Source of the DNA: JBBITW01 sp037440525
GTDB lineage: Bacteria > Desulfobacterota > BSN033 > UBA1163
NCBI GenBank assembly: GCA_037440525.1
Contig: JBBITW010000163.1
Span: 1-7,783 of the forward strand
Direction of reading: 5' to 3'
Length of the DNA: 7,783 bases
Shown: positions 1-6,371 of the stretch, piece after piece
Position numbering within the stretch: the first letter of the stretch is position 1
Layout: each line of letters opens with the position of its first letter
The notes under the pieces: model-generated
Told to the model about the DNA's origin: nothing
Database searches by the model: none
Seen by the model: only the letters and a program-made list of their open reading frames with translations
Program-made: the position numbers and the translations under genes

Positions 1-3
1 GAG

Positions 4-65
4 GAATCTATAGAATTCAAACCCTTATAAAATATAGATTCTTCGGCTAAAGCCTCAGAATGACA
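4..65. repeat. Dyad-symmetric intergenic repeat with flanking inverted repeat
   Basis: Two overlapping symmetries are visible. A perfect 9-bp inverted repeat pairs GAATCTATA (4-12) with TATAGATTC (33-41). A second dyad at 38-61 pairs ATTCT (38-42) with AGAAT (57-61) and GGCT (45-48) with AGCC (51-54), separated by a symmetric TC/TC internal loop and an AA apex. Read on the minus strand, 36-65 begins TGTCATTCTGAG and ends CGAAGAATCT. From memory this is the consensus of a repeat common in intergenic DNA of many bacteria, often mis-annotated as short ORFs containing NVILSEAKNL-like peptides. It may also act as a transcriptional barrier for whatever gene lies to the left. No T-run follows it, so a classical terminator is not supported. 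Confidence 0.6.
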
Positions 66-216
66 TTACGACACAGCATCCCTGGGAAGAGGGGAATGAA
101 GTGATTTCGACGATCTTTCCGTAATATGAGTTTTGACTCGTTTCCAAGAAGGTTTTTAAGGGGATTAAGAGCCCACTTTTCAATTTTAGATGACATAAAT
201 CTCTTATCTTCTTGAA

Positions 217-245
217 AAGAGAGGATATTCATGTTAATTTTTTAA
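217..245 (+). other. Ribosome binding site plus four-codon leader frame before ftsE
   Basis: The purine-rich stretch AAGAGAGG (217-224) is the only good Shine-Dalgarno sequence upstream of ftsE. Its 6-nt spacing fits the ATG at 231, not the ftsE ATG at 249. Translation from 231 reads M-L-I-F and stops at TAA 243-245, in the same frame as ftsE and one codon before its ATG. The likely readings are a minimal leader cistron with translational re-initiation at 249, or an ancestral ftsE start closed by an in-frame stop. The T6A6 run here is also prone to sequencing error or slippage, but a single-base indel would not join the two frames. Confidence 0.4.
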
Positions 246-248
246 AAA

Positions 249-911
249 ATGATACAAATTTCTCATGTTTTTAAAACTTATCCCAAAAGGATCACAGCCT
301 TATCAGATGTCAGTTTAGAAATATCTTCAGGAGAATTCATCTTCATTTCAGGTTATACTGGTTCAGGTAAGAGCACCCTACTTCGTATCCTTTGCTGTGA
401 AGAGAGACCAACAAGCGGAGATGTTTTTGTAAATGGATTTCATATTACCCATAGGGGTTTTAAAAAGATCTATCAATTAAGACGAAACATAGGAATTATT
501 CCTCAAGGGCTCAAACTATTACAGGACCGTTCGGTCAATGAGAATATAGCCTTTGCCCTTGAAGTCATTGGCTATTCTCCGAGAGAGATTAGGAAAAAGG
601 TTTCTGAGGTAATTGGACTATTTTGGCTCGAGGAGAAAGAGAAGGAATCCGTCCATTATCTATCAGCAGGTGAACAACAACTCGTTGCTATTGCTCGGGC
701 ATTGGTAAAAAATCCGTCATTGATTCTGGCAGATGAACCTACAGGAGTTCTGGATCGCCAGATGACTGATCATGTAATAAAGATTTTTAACGATCTTAAT
801 CAAAAGGGGACAACCATTCTATTTGCTACAAAGGATATGGAATTGATTAAAGATTATTCAAAAAAGGTAATTCTTCTTGATGGGGGGAAGAGGGTTGATG
901 ATGGGGTGTAA
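249..911 (+). CDS. ftsE: Cell division ATP-binding protein FtsE
   Basis: This is the cytoplasmic ATPase of the FtsEX complex, an ABC-type machine that transmits force or conformational change through FtsX to periplasmic peptidoglycan hydrolase regulators at the septum. At 220 residues it has the usual FtsE length. The MIQ start is typical of the family, so ATG 249 is kept although its own ribosome binding site is poor. Visible motifs are Walker A GYTGSGKST (35-43), Q-loop Gln86, ABC signature LSAGEQQ (138-144; LSGGEQQ is usual), Walker B ILADEP (159-164, with catalytic Glu163), and D-loop GVLDRQ (166-171). The H-loop reads ATKD (193-196), so the expected histidine is Lys195. The next gene, ftsX, starts 20 bp after the stop. 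The FtsE assignment, rather than another small ABC ATPase such as LolD, rests mainly on the ftsX and envC neighbours and on the LKLLQDRSVNEN segment. Confidence 0.93.
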   Translation: MIQISHVFKTYPKRITALSDVSLEISSGEFIFISGYTGSGKSTLLRILCCEERPTSGDVFVNGFHITHRGFKKIYQLRRNIGIIPQGLKLLQDRSVNENIAFALEVIGYSPREIRKKVSEVIGLFWLEEKEKESVHYLSAGEQQLVAIARALVKNPSLILADEPTGVLDRQMTDHVIKIFNDLNQKGTTILFATKDMELIKDYSKKVILLDGGKRVDDGV

Positions 912-931
912 AAGCAGGTGAATTCAAAACT

Positions 932-1834
932 ATGAATAACCTTCTCCGATATGTAATTACAAGGCCTTTAAAGAATATGAGAAGATACCTGTTAGCAAAT
1001 CTAACAACCACAGGTATCGTCGTGGTAACCATGCTCATATTTTCAATCTTCTCCCTGATAGCTTTTAATCTCACGTCATTTCTTAAGATATGGGAAAGTA
1101 AGGTCTGGGTCATTGCATATCTGAGGAGGGATACCTCTTTAAAGGAAATAGAAGAGCTTCTGAAGAAGGTGAGACAATTTGAGTGGATTGAGGATATAAA
1201 ATATATCTCACCTTTTGATGCCATGGCCTTTATGGAAGAGAGGCTTGGCAATCAGAAAAACCTCCTCGAAGGAATCCGTGCGAACATATTTCCTCCTTCC
1301 TTAGAGATTCAGCTGAAGAGGGAGTATCGGGATTCAAAAAAAATAGACCTAATTGTCTCTCAATTAAGGGGTGTATCTAAAATCGAGGAAGTTCAATATG
1401 GACAGGATTTACTTGATGCCTTATCAGGAGCCATTCGTCTTATTCACCTCGTCCAGTGGATTCTTGGAGGGCTTATCCTCATTTCGATGTTCTTTATCAT
1501 ATCAAATACCATAAAGTTCATTATCTCCTATAGAAGAGATGAGATAGAGGTGATGCATCTTTTGGGGGCAAACCCTGCCTTTATCCAAATACCTTATTAT
1601 ATTGAGGGGGCTATTCAGGGTTTTTTGGGGGCAGCAATGGCAATCCTTCTGCTCTTCATATTATTTAAGATTTTTTATCCCTATATAACACCATTTTTCA
1701 AGGGTTGGTTAGCAGGTATTCAAATACTATTTCTACCAATGGAGAGTATCCTGTTGATTTTATTCGGTGGAACTATTTTAGGCCTATTTGGTAGTTTTGT
1801 TGGATCTATGAGATTTATGAAATATAGAGGTTGA
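932..1834 (+). CDS. ftsX: Cell division permease-like protein FtsX
   Basis: This is the integral membrane partner of FtsE. FtsX does not transport a known substrate; it couples ATP hydrolysis to extracytoplasmic activators such as EnvC. The 300 residues show the family layout. A short basic cytoplasmic N-terminus (MRRY at 16-19) is followed by a first membrane segment at about 24-48. A large periplasmic loop at about 55-170 carries alternating beta and helix stretches (VWVIAYLRRD at 58-67, then IEDIKYISPFDA). Three more membrane segments lie at about 175-195, 226-250 and 270-292. The cytoplasmic turn NTIKFIISYRRDEIEVMHLLGA (192-213, given in part as SYRRDEIEVMHLLGA) is the conserved FtsX/MacB coupling region. 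An AGGTG ribosome binding site (916-920) lies 11 nt before ATG 932. The gene sits between ftsE and envC with only short gaps, which supports one transcript. Confidence 0.94.
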   Translation: MNNLLRYVITRPLKNMRRYLLANLTTTGIVVVTMLIFSIFSLIAFNLTSFLKIWESKVWVIAYLRRDTSLKEIEELLKKVRQFEWIEDIKYISPFDAMAFMEERLGNQKNLLEGIRANIFPPSLEIQLKREYRDSKKIDLIVSQLRGVSKIEEVQYGQDLLDALSGAIRLIHLVQWILGGLILISMFFIISNTIKFIISYRRDEIEVMHLLGANPAFIQIPYYIEGAIQGFLGAAMAILLLFILFKIFYPYITPFFKGWLAGIQILFLPMESILLILFGGTILGLFGSFVGSMRFMKYRG

Positions 1835-1841
1835 ATCACTT

Positions 1842-3044
1842 ATGAAAAGATGGGGCTTTATTTTTTTTGAGGTGATTATCCTCTGGTGGATATTTATCCT
1901 CGGATCAGGTGATTTTGGGATATGTAGAGCTGAACCCTTAGATAAGGAGATTATTAAAAAGCGAAAGGAGTTAAAGGATATTAAAAAAGAGATATCCATA
2001 ACAAGGGAGAAACAAAAGATTATCTTGAGTAAGGAATCTTCTGTTCTTGAGAGTTTAAATACCCTTGAGATGGAAATCTATAAGAAAGAGAAGGAATTAA
2101 AAAGGGTGGAGACCCAGTTGAATCAAATCAAAGATAGGATTCATCAAAACAGAAACCATATCATCATGCTCACGAACGCTATGGAGAGAACAAAAGGGGA
2201 CCTTTTTCTCAGATTACAGGCACTCTATAAAATGGGGAGAAGCCTTCCTGAGACATTTATCTTTGCCTCACAGTCTTACCTCGATATGTTAAAGATAGAT
2301 AAATATCTGAGGTATATTATAGATTTTGATACCCGACTGATTGAAACCTATCGTTACCAGGTATCTTTAAGAGAGAATTATCAGGAAAAATTAACCACTG
2401 ATCAATTACAATGTGAGAAAAAGATCTCTGAGGTGGAAGATAAGAGGGAGGAGATTAAAAAGATTAAGGATGAGAAACAGAGGATATTGAGAGATATACA
2501 GAGTCAGAAGGTTGCCTACAAAAGACTGATTGGTGAGTTAGAAGAGAGGGCAAAAGACCTCCAAGCCCTGATAAATAAATTAGAAAAGGAAAAGGCCTTT
2601 GTCTCCTATGGGAAGGCTAAACCAGATACTCTTAAAGGTAAGATCGCTCCCCCTTTACATGGGAGGTTGCTCAGTCTTTTTAAGGAGAAGGGACAAAATG
2701 GGGTTGAGATAAAAGCTCCTTTTGGGGCTGAGATCAGGGCAGTCCTTCCGGGGAAGGTTCTATATTCAGATTGGTTCAAAGGATTTGGAAATATTGTTAT
2801 AATTGACCATGGAGAATCTACATTTACAGTTTATGGTTATTGCTCCCAATTATTTAAGAAGGCAGGGGAAAAGGTTTCCCAAGGGGAGGTGATCGCACTG
2901 GTGGGGGATGCTGGATCTCTTAAAGGTCCATGCCTTTATTTTGAGATTCGTCATCAAGGCAAACCCCAAGACCCCCTTCATTGGATTACAAATATGAATA
3001 GAGTTGTCTCTCTACCAGAAGGAAATGAGGGGAGGGAAAAATGA
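1842..3044 (+). CDS. envC: EnvC-type murein hydrolase activator, degenerate LytM domain
   Basis: This is a periplasmic coiled-coil protein that, by analogy with Escherichia coli EnvC, links FtsEX to septal amidases. The N-terminus (KR at 2-3, hydrophobic 5-21) looks like a secretion signal with possible cleavage after CRA (28-30). Two long Lys/Glu-rich coiled-coil stretches follow at about 31-126 and 172-255. The C-terminal LytM/M23 domain spans about 270-385. Its zinc ligands are all replaced: the HxxxD site reads QNGVE (285-289), the YAH site reads YGY (331-333), and the HLH site reads CLYFE (364-368). E. coli EnvC also has YGY and SLYFE here, so this is an activator, not an active endopeptidase. 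ATG 1842 lies 7 bp after the ftsX stop, with its AGAGG ribosome binding site (1826-1830) inside ftsX, indicating coupling. A general M23-family protein is the alternative name. Confidence 0.9.
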   Translation: MKRWGFIFFEVIILWWIFILGSGDFGICRAEPLDKEIIKKRKELKDIKKEISITREKQKIILSKESSVLESLNTLEMEIYKKEKELKRVETQLNQIKDRIHQNRNHIIMLTNAMERTKGDLFLRLQALYKMGRSLPETFIFASQSYLDMLKIDKYLRYIIDFDTRLIETYRYQVSLRENYQEKLTTDQLQCEKKISEVEDKREEIKKIKDEKQRILRDIQSQKVAYKRLIGELEERAKDLQALINKLEKEKAFVSYGKAKPDTLKGKIAPPLHGRLLSLFKEKGQNGVEIKAPFGAEIRAVLPGKVLYSDWFKGFGNIVIIDHGESTFTVYGYCSQLFKKAGEKVSQGEVIALVGDAGSLKGPCLYFEIRHQGKPQDPLHWITNMNRVVSLPEGNEGREK

Positions 3045-3050
3045 GCTTTA

Positions 3051-3056
3051 AGGAGG
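3051..3056 (+). promoter_or_regulatory. Strong ribosome binding site deciding the ctpA start
   Basis: AGGAGG, extended as TAAGGAGG, sits 5 nt before the ATG at 3062 and is close to ideal. A second in-frame ATG at 3041 overlaps the envC stop as ATGA and has its own GGAGGG (3031-3036) 4 nt upstream. The stronger match and the more usual signal-peptide N-terminus (MSQEKKR before the hydrophobic core) favour 3062. The 3041 start would add seven residues. Confidence 0.6.
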
Positions 3057-3061
3057 ATACC

Positions 3062-4396
3062 ATGTCTCAAGAGAAAAAGAGGATAAATCTAAAAATAGTT
3101 TTGTTTGTAATACTTGTATTCTTTTCAGGAGTGGCAATTGGATTGGGCCGATTTCCTCGAGTCTCAGCCCTTTCAAATACTACATACGAGGATCTGAAAA
3201 TATTTACTGATGTCATCAGTATCCTTCAAAGGGAATATGTAGAGGAGACAAAGCCAAAGGAGCTTATCTATGGGGCAATAAAAGGGATGCTTGAGACCCT
3301 TGATCCACACTCTTCATTCATGCCTCCTAATATGTATAAAGAGATGCAGGAGGAGACTAAAGGAAGATTTGAAGGAATCGGCATAGAAATCACCATCAAA
3401 GATGGTATTCTGACGGTTGTTGCGCCAATTGAAGATACACCAGCATTCAAGGCAGGCATACAAGCAGGAGATCAGATTTTAAGAATTAATGGAGAATCAA
3501 CAAAACAGATGACCCTCCTTGATTGTGTAAGACGATTAAGAGGTCCAAAAGGAACAAAAGTGACCATTTCAATCATGAGGGAGGGTTTCTCCCAGCCAAG
3601 AGATTTTACTTTAATTCGTGATGTTATTCCCATCCGAAGTGTGCGATATGAACTGCTTGAGAAGAATTATGGGTATATCAGGATATCACAGTTTCAAGAA
3701 AAGACAGATGGCGATTTTGAAAAGGCAATAAAGGCCCTTGAGGAGAAGAGCAAAGGAGAACTAAAGGGTTTGATCCTCGATCTCAGGAACAATCCTGGCG
3801 GCCTTCTGGATCAGGCTGTAAAGATATCAGACCGTTTTTTAGAGTCAGGGCTCATCGTTTCCGTAGAGGGGAGAAGAGAGGAGCAGAAGATGAAATTTTA
3901 TGCACATCCACAGGATGATAATATTGCTCGTTTACCTTTAATAGTATTGGTCAATGGTGGGAGTGCAAGCGGTTCTGAGATTGTGGCTGGTGCAATTCAG
4001 GATAATGGTAGAGGTATTATCCTTGGCACACAGACCTTTGGAAAGGGTTCTGTTCAGACCATATTCCCTTTAAAAGATGGAGCAGGCCTGAGATTAACGA
4101 CTGCAAGATATTACACGCCAAGTGGTCGTTCTATCCAGGCCAAGGGAATTATGCCTGATATTGTTGTCAAACCCCAGCAGTTGGAGGAAAGCAAAACCCA
4201 ACCACAGAGCAAACAGATAACAGAGAAGGATTTAGAAAGACATCTGATCGATATAGAGAAGACACAACCCAAGGAGAAGGAAAAGGTTAAAAAAGAAGAG
4301 ACAAAGGAGCAGAAGGCACCTGATAATCAGCTCGAAAGGGCGCTGGAGCTTCTAAAAAGCTGGGAGATTTTCAAAAATATAGCCAAAGGTAAATAA
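3062..4396 (+). CDS. ctpA: Carboxyl-terminal processing protease CtpA (peptidase S41)
   Basis: This is a periplasmic, membrane-anchored or secreted serine protease that cuts or degrades proteins from their C-termini. Relatives process envelope proteins or degrade peptidoglycan hydrolases. From the 3062 start it has 444 residues. Residues 11-29 form a hydrophobic signal or anchor after basic KKR, followed by the helical N-terminal S41 region with LDPHSSFM (80-87). A PDZ domain spans about 100-185 (GRFEGIGIEI, AGIQAGDQIL). The protease core contains LILDLRNNPGGLLDQA (237-252) and the NGGSASGSE motif (298-306). Ser303 and Lys328 (TFGKGS) lie 25 residues apart, the spacing of the Ser-Lys dyad in Prc and D1 protease, and Asp314 fits the third residue. 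The tail 373-425 is Lys/Glu/Gln-rich and low in complexity. It is the last gene of the ftsE-ftsX-envC-ctpA cluster. A link to amidase control is inferred from position only. Confidence 0.93.
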   Translation: MSQEKKRINLKIVLFVILVFFSGVAIGLGRFPRVSALSNTTYEDLKIFTDVISILQREYVEETKPKELIYGAIKGMLETLDPHSSFMPPNMYKEMQEETKGRFEGIGIEITIKDGILTVVAPIEDTPAFKAGIQAGDQILRINGESTKQMTLLDCVRRLRGPKGTKVTISIMREGFSQPRDFTLIRDVIPIRSVRYELLEKNYGYIRISQFQEKTDGDFEKAIKALEEKSKGELKGLILDLRNNPGGLLDQAVKISDRFLESGLIVSVEGRREEQKMKFYAHPQDDNIARLPLIVLVNGGSASGSEIVAGAIQDNGRGIILGTQTFGKGSVQTIFPLKDGAGLRLTTARYYTPSGRSIQAKGIMPDIVVKPQQLEESKTQPQSKQITEKDLERHLIDIEKTQPKEKEKVKKEETKEQKAPDNQLERALELLKSWEIFKNIAKGK

Positions 4397-4434
4397 ATTT
4401 GGATCTTCTCCAATTTAGTTGATAAAAAGGCTTT

Positions 4435-4466
4435 TCCGACAGAATCGGATCCGCCTCTGGAGGAAA
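4435..4466. repeat. Short hairpin repeat, copy 1
   Basis: This 32-bp unit matches copy 2 at 30 of 32 positions. It contains TCCGA (4435-4439) pairing with TCGGA (4445-4449), then TCCGCC (4449-4454) pairing with GGAGGA with one mismatch. The two stems share the palindrome CGGATCCG. Two consecutive small hairpins with a shared CG-rich centre, in AT-rich intergenic DNA, resemble REP or dispersed palindromic elements. The family is not one I can name. Confidence 0.7.
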
Positions 4467-4503
4467 GGATTTTAGGATTCAAGGGTTCAAGTGCTTATTT
4501 TAC

Positions 4504-4535
4504 TCCGATAAAATCGGATCCGCCTCTGGAGGAAA
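4504..4535. repeat. Short hairpin repeat, copy 2
   Basis: This is the second copy, 69 bp downstream and in the same orientation. It differs from copy 1 at positions 6 (C to T) and 8 (G to A). The first change lengthens the first stem to TCCGAT/ATCGGA with a three-base loop, so pairing is kept or improved while the loop varies. The 14-nt core with GGATCCGCCTCTGGAGG is identical in both copies. Confidence 0.7.
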
Positions 4536-4711
4536 AGACTTTATTAGTGCCTTAAGAATTCTTTTAACTTCTCATAATCTCTATTTTTGTAAATATCTAA
4601 ACATGCTTTTATATGATCTTTACTAAATTTTTAATTCTTTGTAATTCTTAAGCATTTCCCTTGAATCCTTTAGATTTTTTCAACTTTTTTGGAGATGATC
4701 CTGATTTTTAA

Positions 4712-5620
4712 ATGGCTAAAAAGTCCAAACTTCTTCACAGGAAAAAGAGAAACTGGAGATCGGCGGCTTATATCCTGTTCTTTCTCACAAGTTCTCTTTT
4801 AATAATTTTTGGTTATACATACTTAGTAGAAAAAAGGCCTATTCAGCGGGACTCCTATAGGGAAGAGAAATTTGGAAATGATAGGAGTATCGATCACAAA
4901 ACTCCCGAGATTGAAATTCCTCCTTATTCTATCCCTTCTTCTCCATTACCCGTGATTAAACCAAAGGTGGCAATTGTAATTGATGATATTGGAAATGAAT
5001 ATAAGATTGTCCGTGAACTTCTTTATGCGGATATTCCAATCACATTTTCCATACTTCCATTTATGCCTTATTCTAAGGAAATTGCCACCAAGTGCAATCG
5101 AATTGGAAGGGATGTAATCATTCATCTACCCATGGAACCTCATGGTTATCCAGAAGTAAATCCTGGTAAAGGTGTTTTGCTTCAGGAGATGGATGAAGTG
5201 GCCTTGATAGAGCAGCTCTCCAGAGATATTGAAGCTGTTCCCTTTGCAAAAGGCGTTAGTAATCATATGGGCTCCAGAATGATGGAAGACCATGAGAAGG
5301 TAAAGGTCATCCTTTCTGAGCTTAAGAGGAGGGATCTTTTCTTCCTCGATAGCAGGACAACTCCTAAGACTGTAGGGCTAAGAACAGCCAATGAAATTGG
5401 TCTAAAAGCCATTGAGAGAACAATATTTCTTGATCATGCGCAAGATAGTTCTGGTATTGAGGGAAATATAGAAAAACTTACCCGATATGCCCTATCTCGG
5501 GGAAGGGCCGTTGCCATTGGTCATCCCCATCCTTCTACAATCAGCTCCTTGAGGGAGTTTGTCATTTTGATGGAAAAAAAGGGGATAGATATCGTTTCTC
5601 TTGATAGATTGTTTGAATAA
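4712..5620 (+). CDS. Divergent polysaccharide deacetylase family protein (YibQ/DUF610)
   Basis: This envelope protein has a NodB-like deacetylase fold of the divergent YibQ type; no substrate is established for the family as far as I know. It has 302 residues, close to E. coli YibQ. A basic N-terminus (KKSKLLHRKKR, 3-13) precedes one membrane segment at about 18-38, giving a type II anchor with the rest outside. A Pro-rich linker (about 64-84) leads to the catalytic-fold domain (85-302). Conserved stretches are IDDIG (90-94), HLPMEP (138-143), SNHMGSRM (183-190), DSRT (213-216), FLDH (239-242) and IGHPHP (269-274). The paired Asp and His residues are compatible with metal binding. The start is ATG 4712; GGAG at 4691-4694 is 17 nt away, so initiation is probably weak. 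It follows the FtsEX-EnvC-CtpA operon, and envC-yibQ adjacency is also seen in enterobacteria, which supports an envelope role. Confidence 0.88.
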   Translation: MAKKSKLLHRKKRNWRSAAYILFFLTSSLLIIFGYTYLVEKRPIQRDSYREEKFGNDRSIDHKTPEIEIPPYSIPSSPLPVIKPKVAIVIDDIGNEYKIVRELLYADIPITFSILPFMPYSKEIATKCNRIGRDVIIHLPMEPHGYPEVNPGKGVLLQEMDEVALIEQLSRDIEAVPFAKGVSNHMGSRMMEDHEKVKVILSELKRRDLFFLDSRTTPKTVGLRTANEIGLKAIERTIFLDHAQDSSGIEGNIEKLTRYALSRGRAVAIGHPHPSTISSLREFVILMEKKGIDIVSLDRLFE

Positions 5621-5672
5621 ATAGAGAGTGTTTTAAGAAGAATTGAGGGAAATAATTTGGCTTAATCTTATA

Positions 5673-6332
5673 TCAGCTTCGGCCCATGATCTTCTGACAA
5701 AGGCGAACTCCTTTCATCGCATCATTTGCCCAGAAATCTGCTCCAACCTCCTCGCATACAAGCTCATCAACTCTCCCACCGATAATATATGCACGAGGTG
5801 CTATGTCATGCGGAGTCTTTTCCTTCAAAAGGATAATGGTTTCCTGCATCGATTTATATGCACTAGTGATAAGACATGAGAGCCCTACAATGTTCGGTTT
5901 GAATTTATGGACAGCGGAGAGGAATTCGTTTGGCGGGACATCTACTCCAAGGTCATGGACAGTAAATCCATATCCCCGAACCAAGACCTTGAATATATCC
6001 TTCCCGATGAAGTGTATATCTCCTTCAACAGTTCCAAGGACAATACTTCCAGAATTACCGTTCGTGATTCTGTTTTCAATTAAAGGAAGAACTAATTGGC
6101 CAACCTGGCACATGATCTCTCCTGCCATGATTAAACCTGATATAAAATAGATCTGTTGCTCATATCGCTCTCCAACCTTAATCATACCTTGATGGCATAG
6201 GTCGATGATAGTCAGAGGATCAATACCATCCATTAGAAACTGTCTGACATGCTCCAATACTCCATCCTCGTTGAGGTCGGCCATTAGGTTTATCAGTTTT
6301 TCTTCATTTTCTATTATGGATATTACCGGCAT
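5673..6332 (-). CDS. Methyltransferase-type corrinoid (B12-binding) protein
   Basis: This cytoplasmic protein belongs to the family of corrinoid carriers of methyl groups (MtaC, MtbC, MttC and relatives). They accept a methyl from a substrate-specific methyltransferase and pass it to a second one. The 219 residues match the family length. The helical cap domain spans about 10-90 and includes the typical YFISGLIMAGEIM (62-74). The Rossmann-like B12 domain spans about 95-215. The cobalt-ligand motif DxHxxG is DIHFIG (105-110, with His107), followed by SCL (152-154) and GG (185-186), all intact. The start is ATG 6332 with AGAGG upstream on the minus strand (about 6343-6347). It lies 39 bp downstream of the GntR gene on the same strand and is the last gene before a convergent neighbour, with 52 bp between stops. 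No cognate methyltransferase is in the window, so its methyl donor cannot be named. Confidence 0.9.
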   Translation of the reverse strand: MPVISIIENEEKLINLMADLNEDGVLEHVRQFLMDGIDPLTIIDLCHQGMIKVGERYEQQIYFISGLIMAGEIMCQVGQLVLPLIENRITNGNSGSIVLGTVEGDIHFIGKDIFKVLVRGYGFTVHDLGVDVPPNEFLSAVHKFKPNIVGLSCLITSAYKSMQETIILLKEKTPHDIAPRAYIIGGRVDELVCEEVGADFWANDAMKGVRLCQKIMGRS

Positions 6333-6371
6333 ATAAATTTAACCTCTTAGAAATCATGTCAGTATCACCAA

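Larger units (their letters stand above)
4397..4711. other. Intergenic gap with repeats between ctpA and deacetylase gene
   Basis: No convincing gene lies in these 315 bases. The left half carries the two 32-bp hairpin repeats listed separately and, between them, an 8-bp tandem-like piece (GGATTCAA then GGGTTCAA, 4475-4490). The right half is very AT-rich. It holds a perfect 10-bp inverted repeat, CTTAAGAATT (4551-4560) with AATTCTTAAG (4643-4652), and a direct repeat TAATTCTT at 4632-4639 and 4642-4649. No strong sigma70 promoter for the downstream gene is evident, so it may be read through from ctpA or use a divergent promoter. Confidence 0.6.

Noticed and set aside
133..160. Promoter for the ftsE operon (TTGACT with TTTAAG)
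   Set aside because: The -35 is good but the -10 matches poorly at a 16-bp spacing, so the evidence is too weak. The operon may be transcribed from farther upstream.
47..232. Minus-strand 61-codon frame upstream of ftsE
   Set aside because: Its C-terminal end is translated from the dyad repeat (CRNVILRL), a known kind of artefact. It has no recognisable domain and would overlap the ftsE leader region.
847..1251. Minus-strand 134-codon frame over the ftsE end and ftsX start
   Set aside because: It is antisense to two well-supported genes, has no domain features, and its composition mirrors the sense codons.
4396..4416. Possible terminator after ctpA
   Set aside because: TTGGA/TCCAA pairs around a five-base loop and a few outer A-T pairs exist, but the stem is weak and no T-run follows, so it is not listed as a terminator.
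5621..5672. Bidirectional terminator between the convergent deacetylase and corrinoid genes
   Set aside because: No stable hairpin or T-run could be found on either strand in these 52 bases, although the gene layout would call for one.
5643..6150. Two plus-strand frames (78 and 115 codons) antisense to the corrinoid gene
   Set aside because: They are shadows of a conserved gene with intact B12 motifs, lack ribosome binding sites, and show no recognisable domains.
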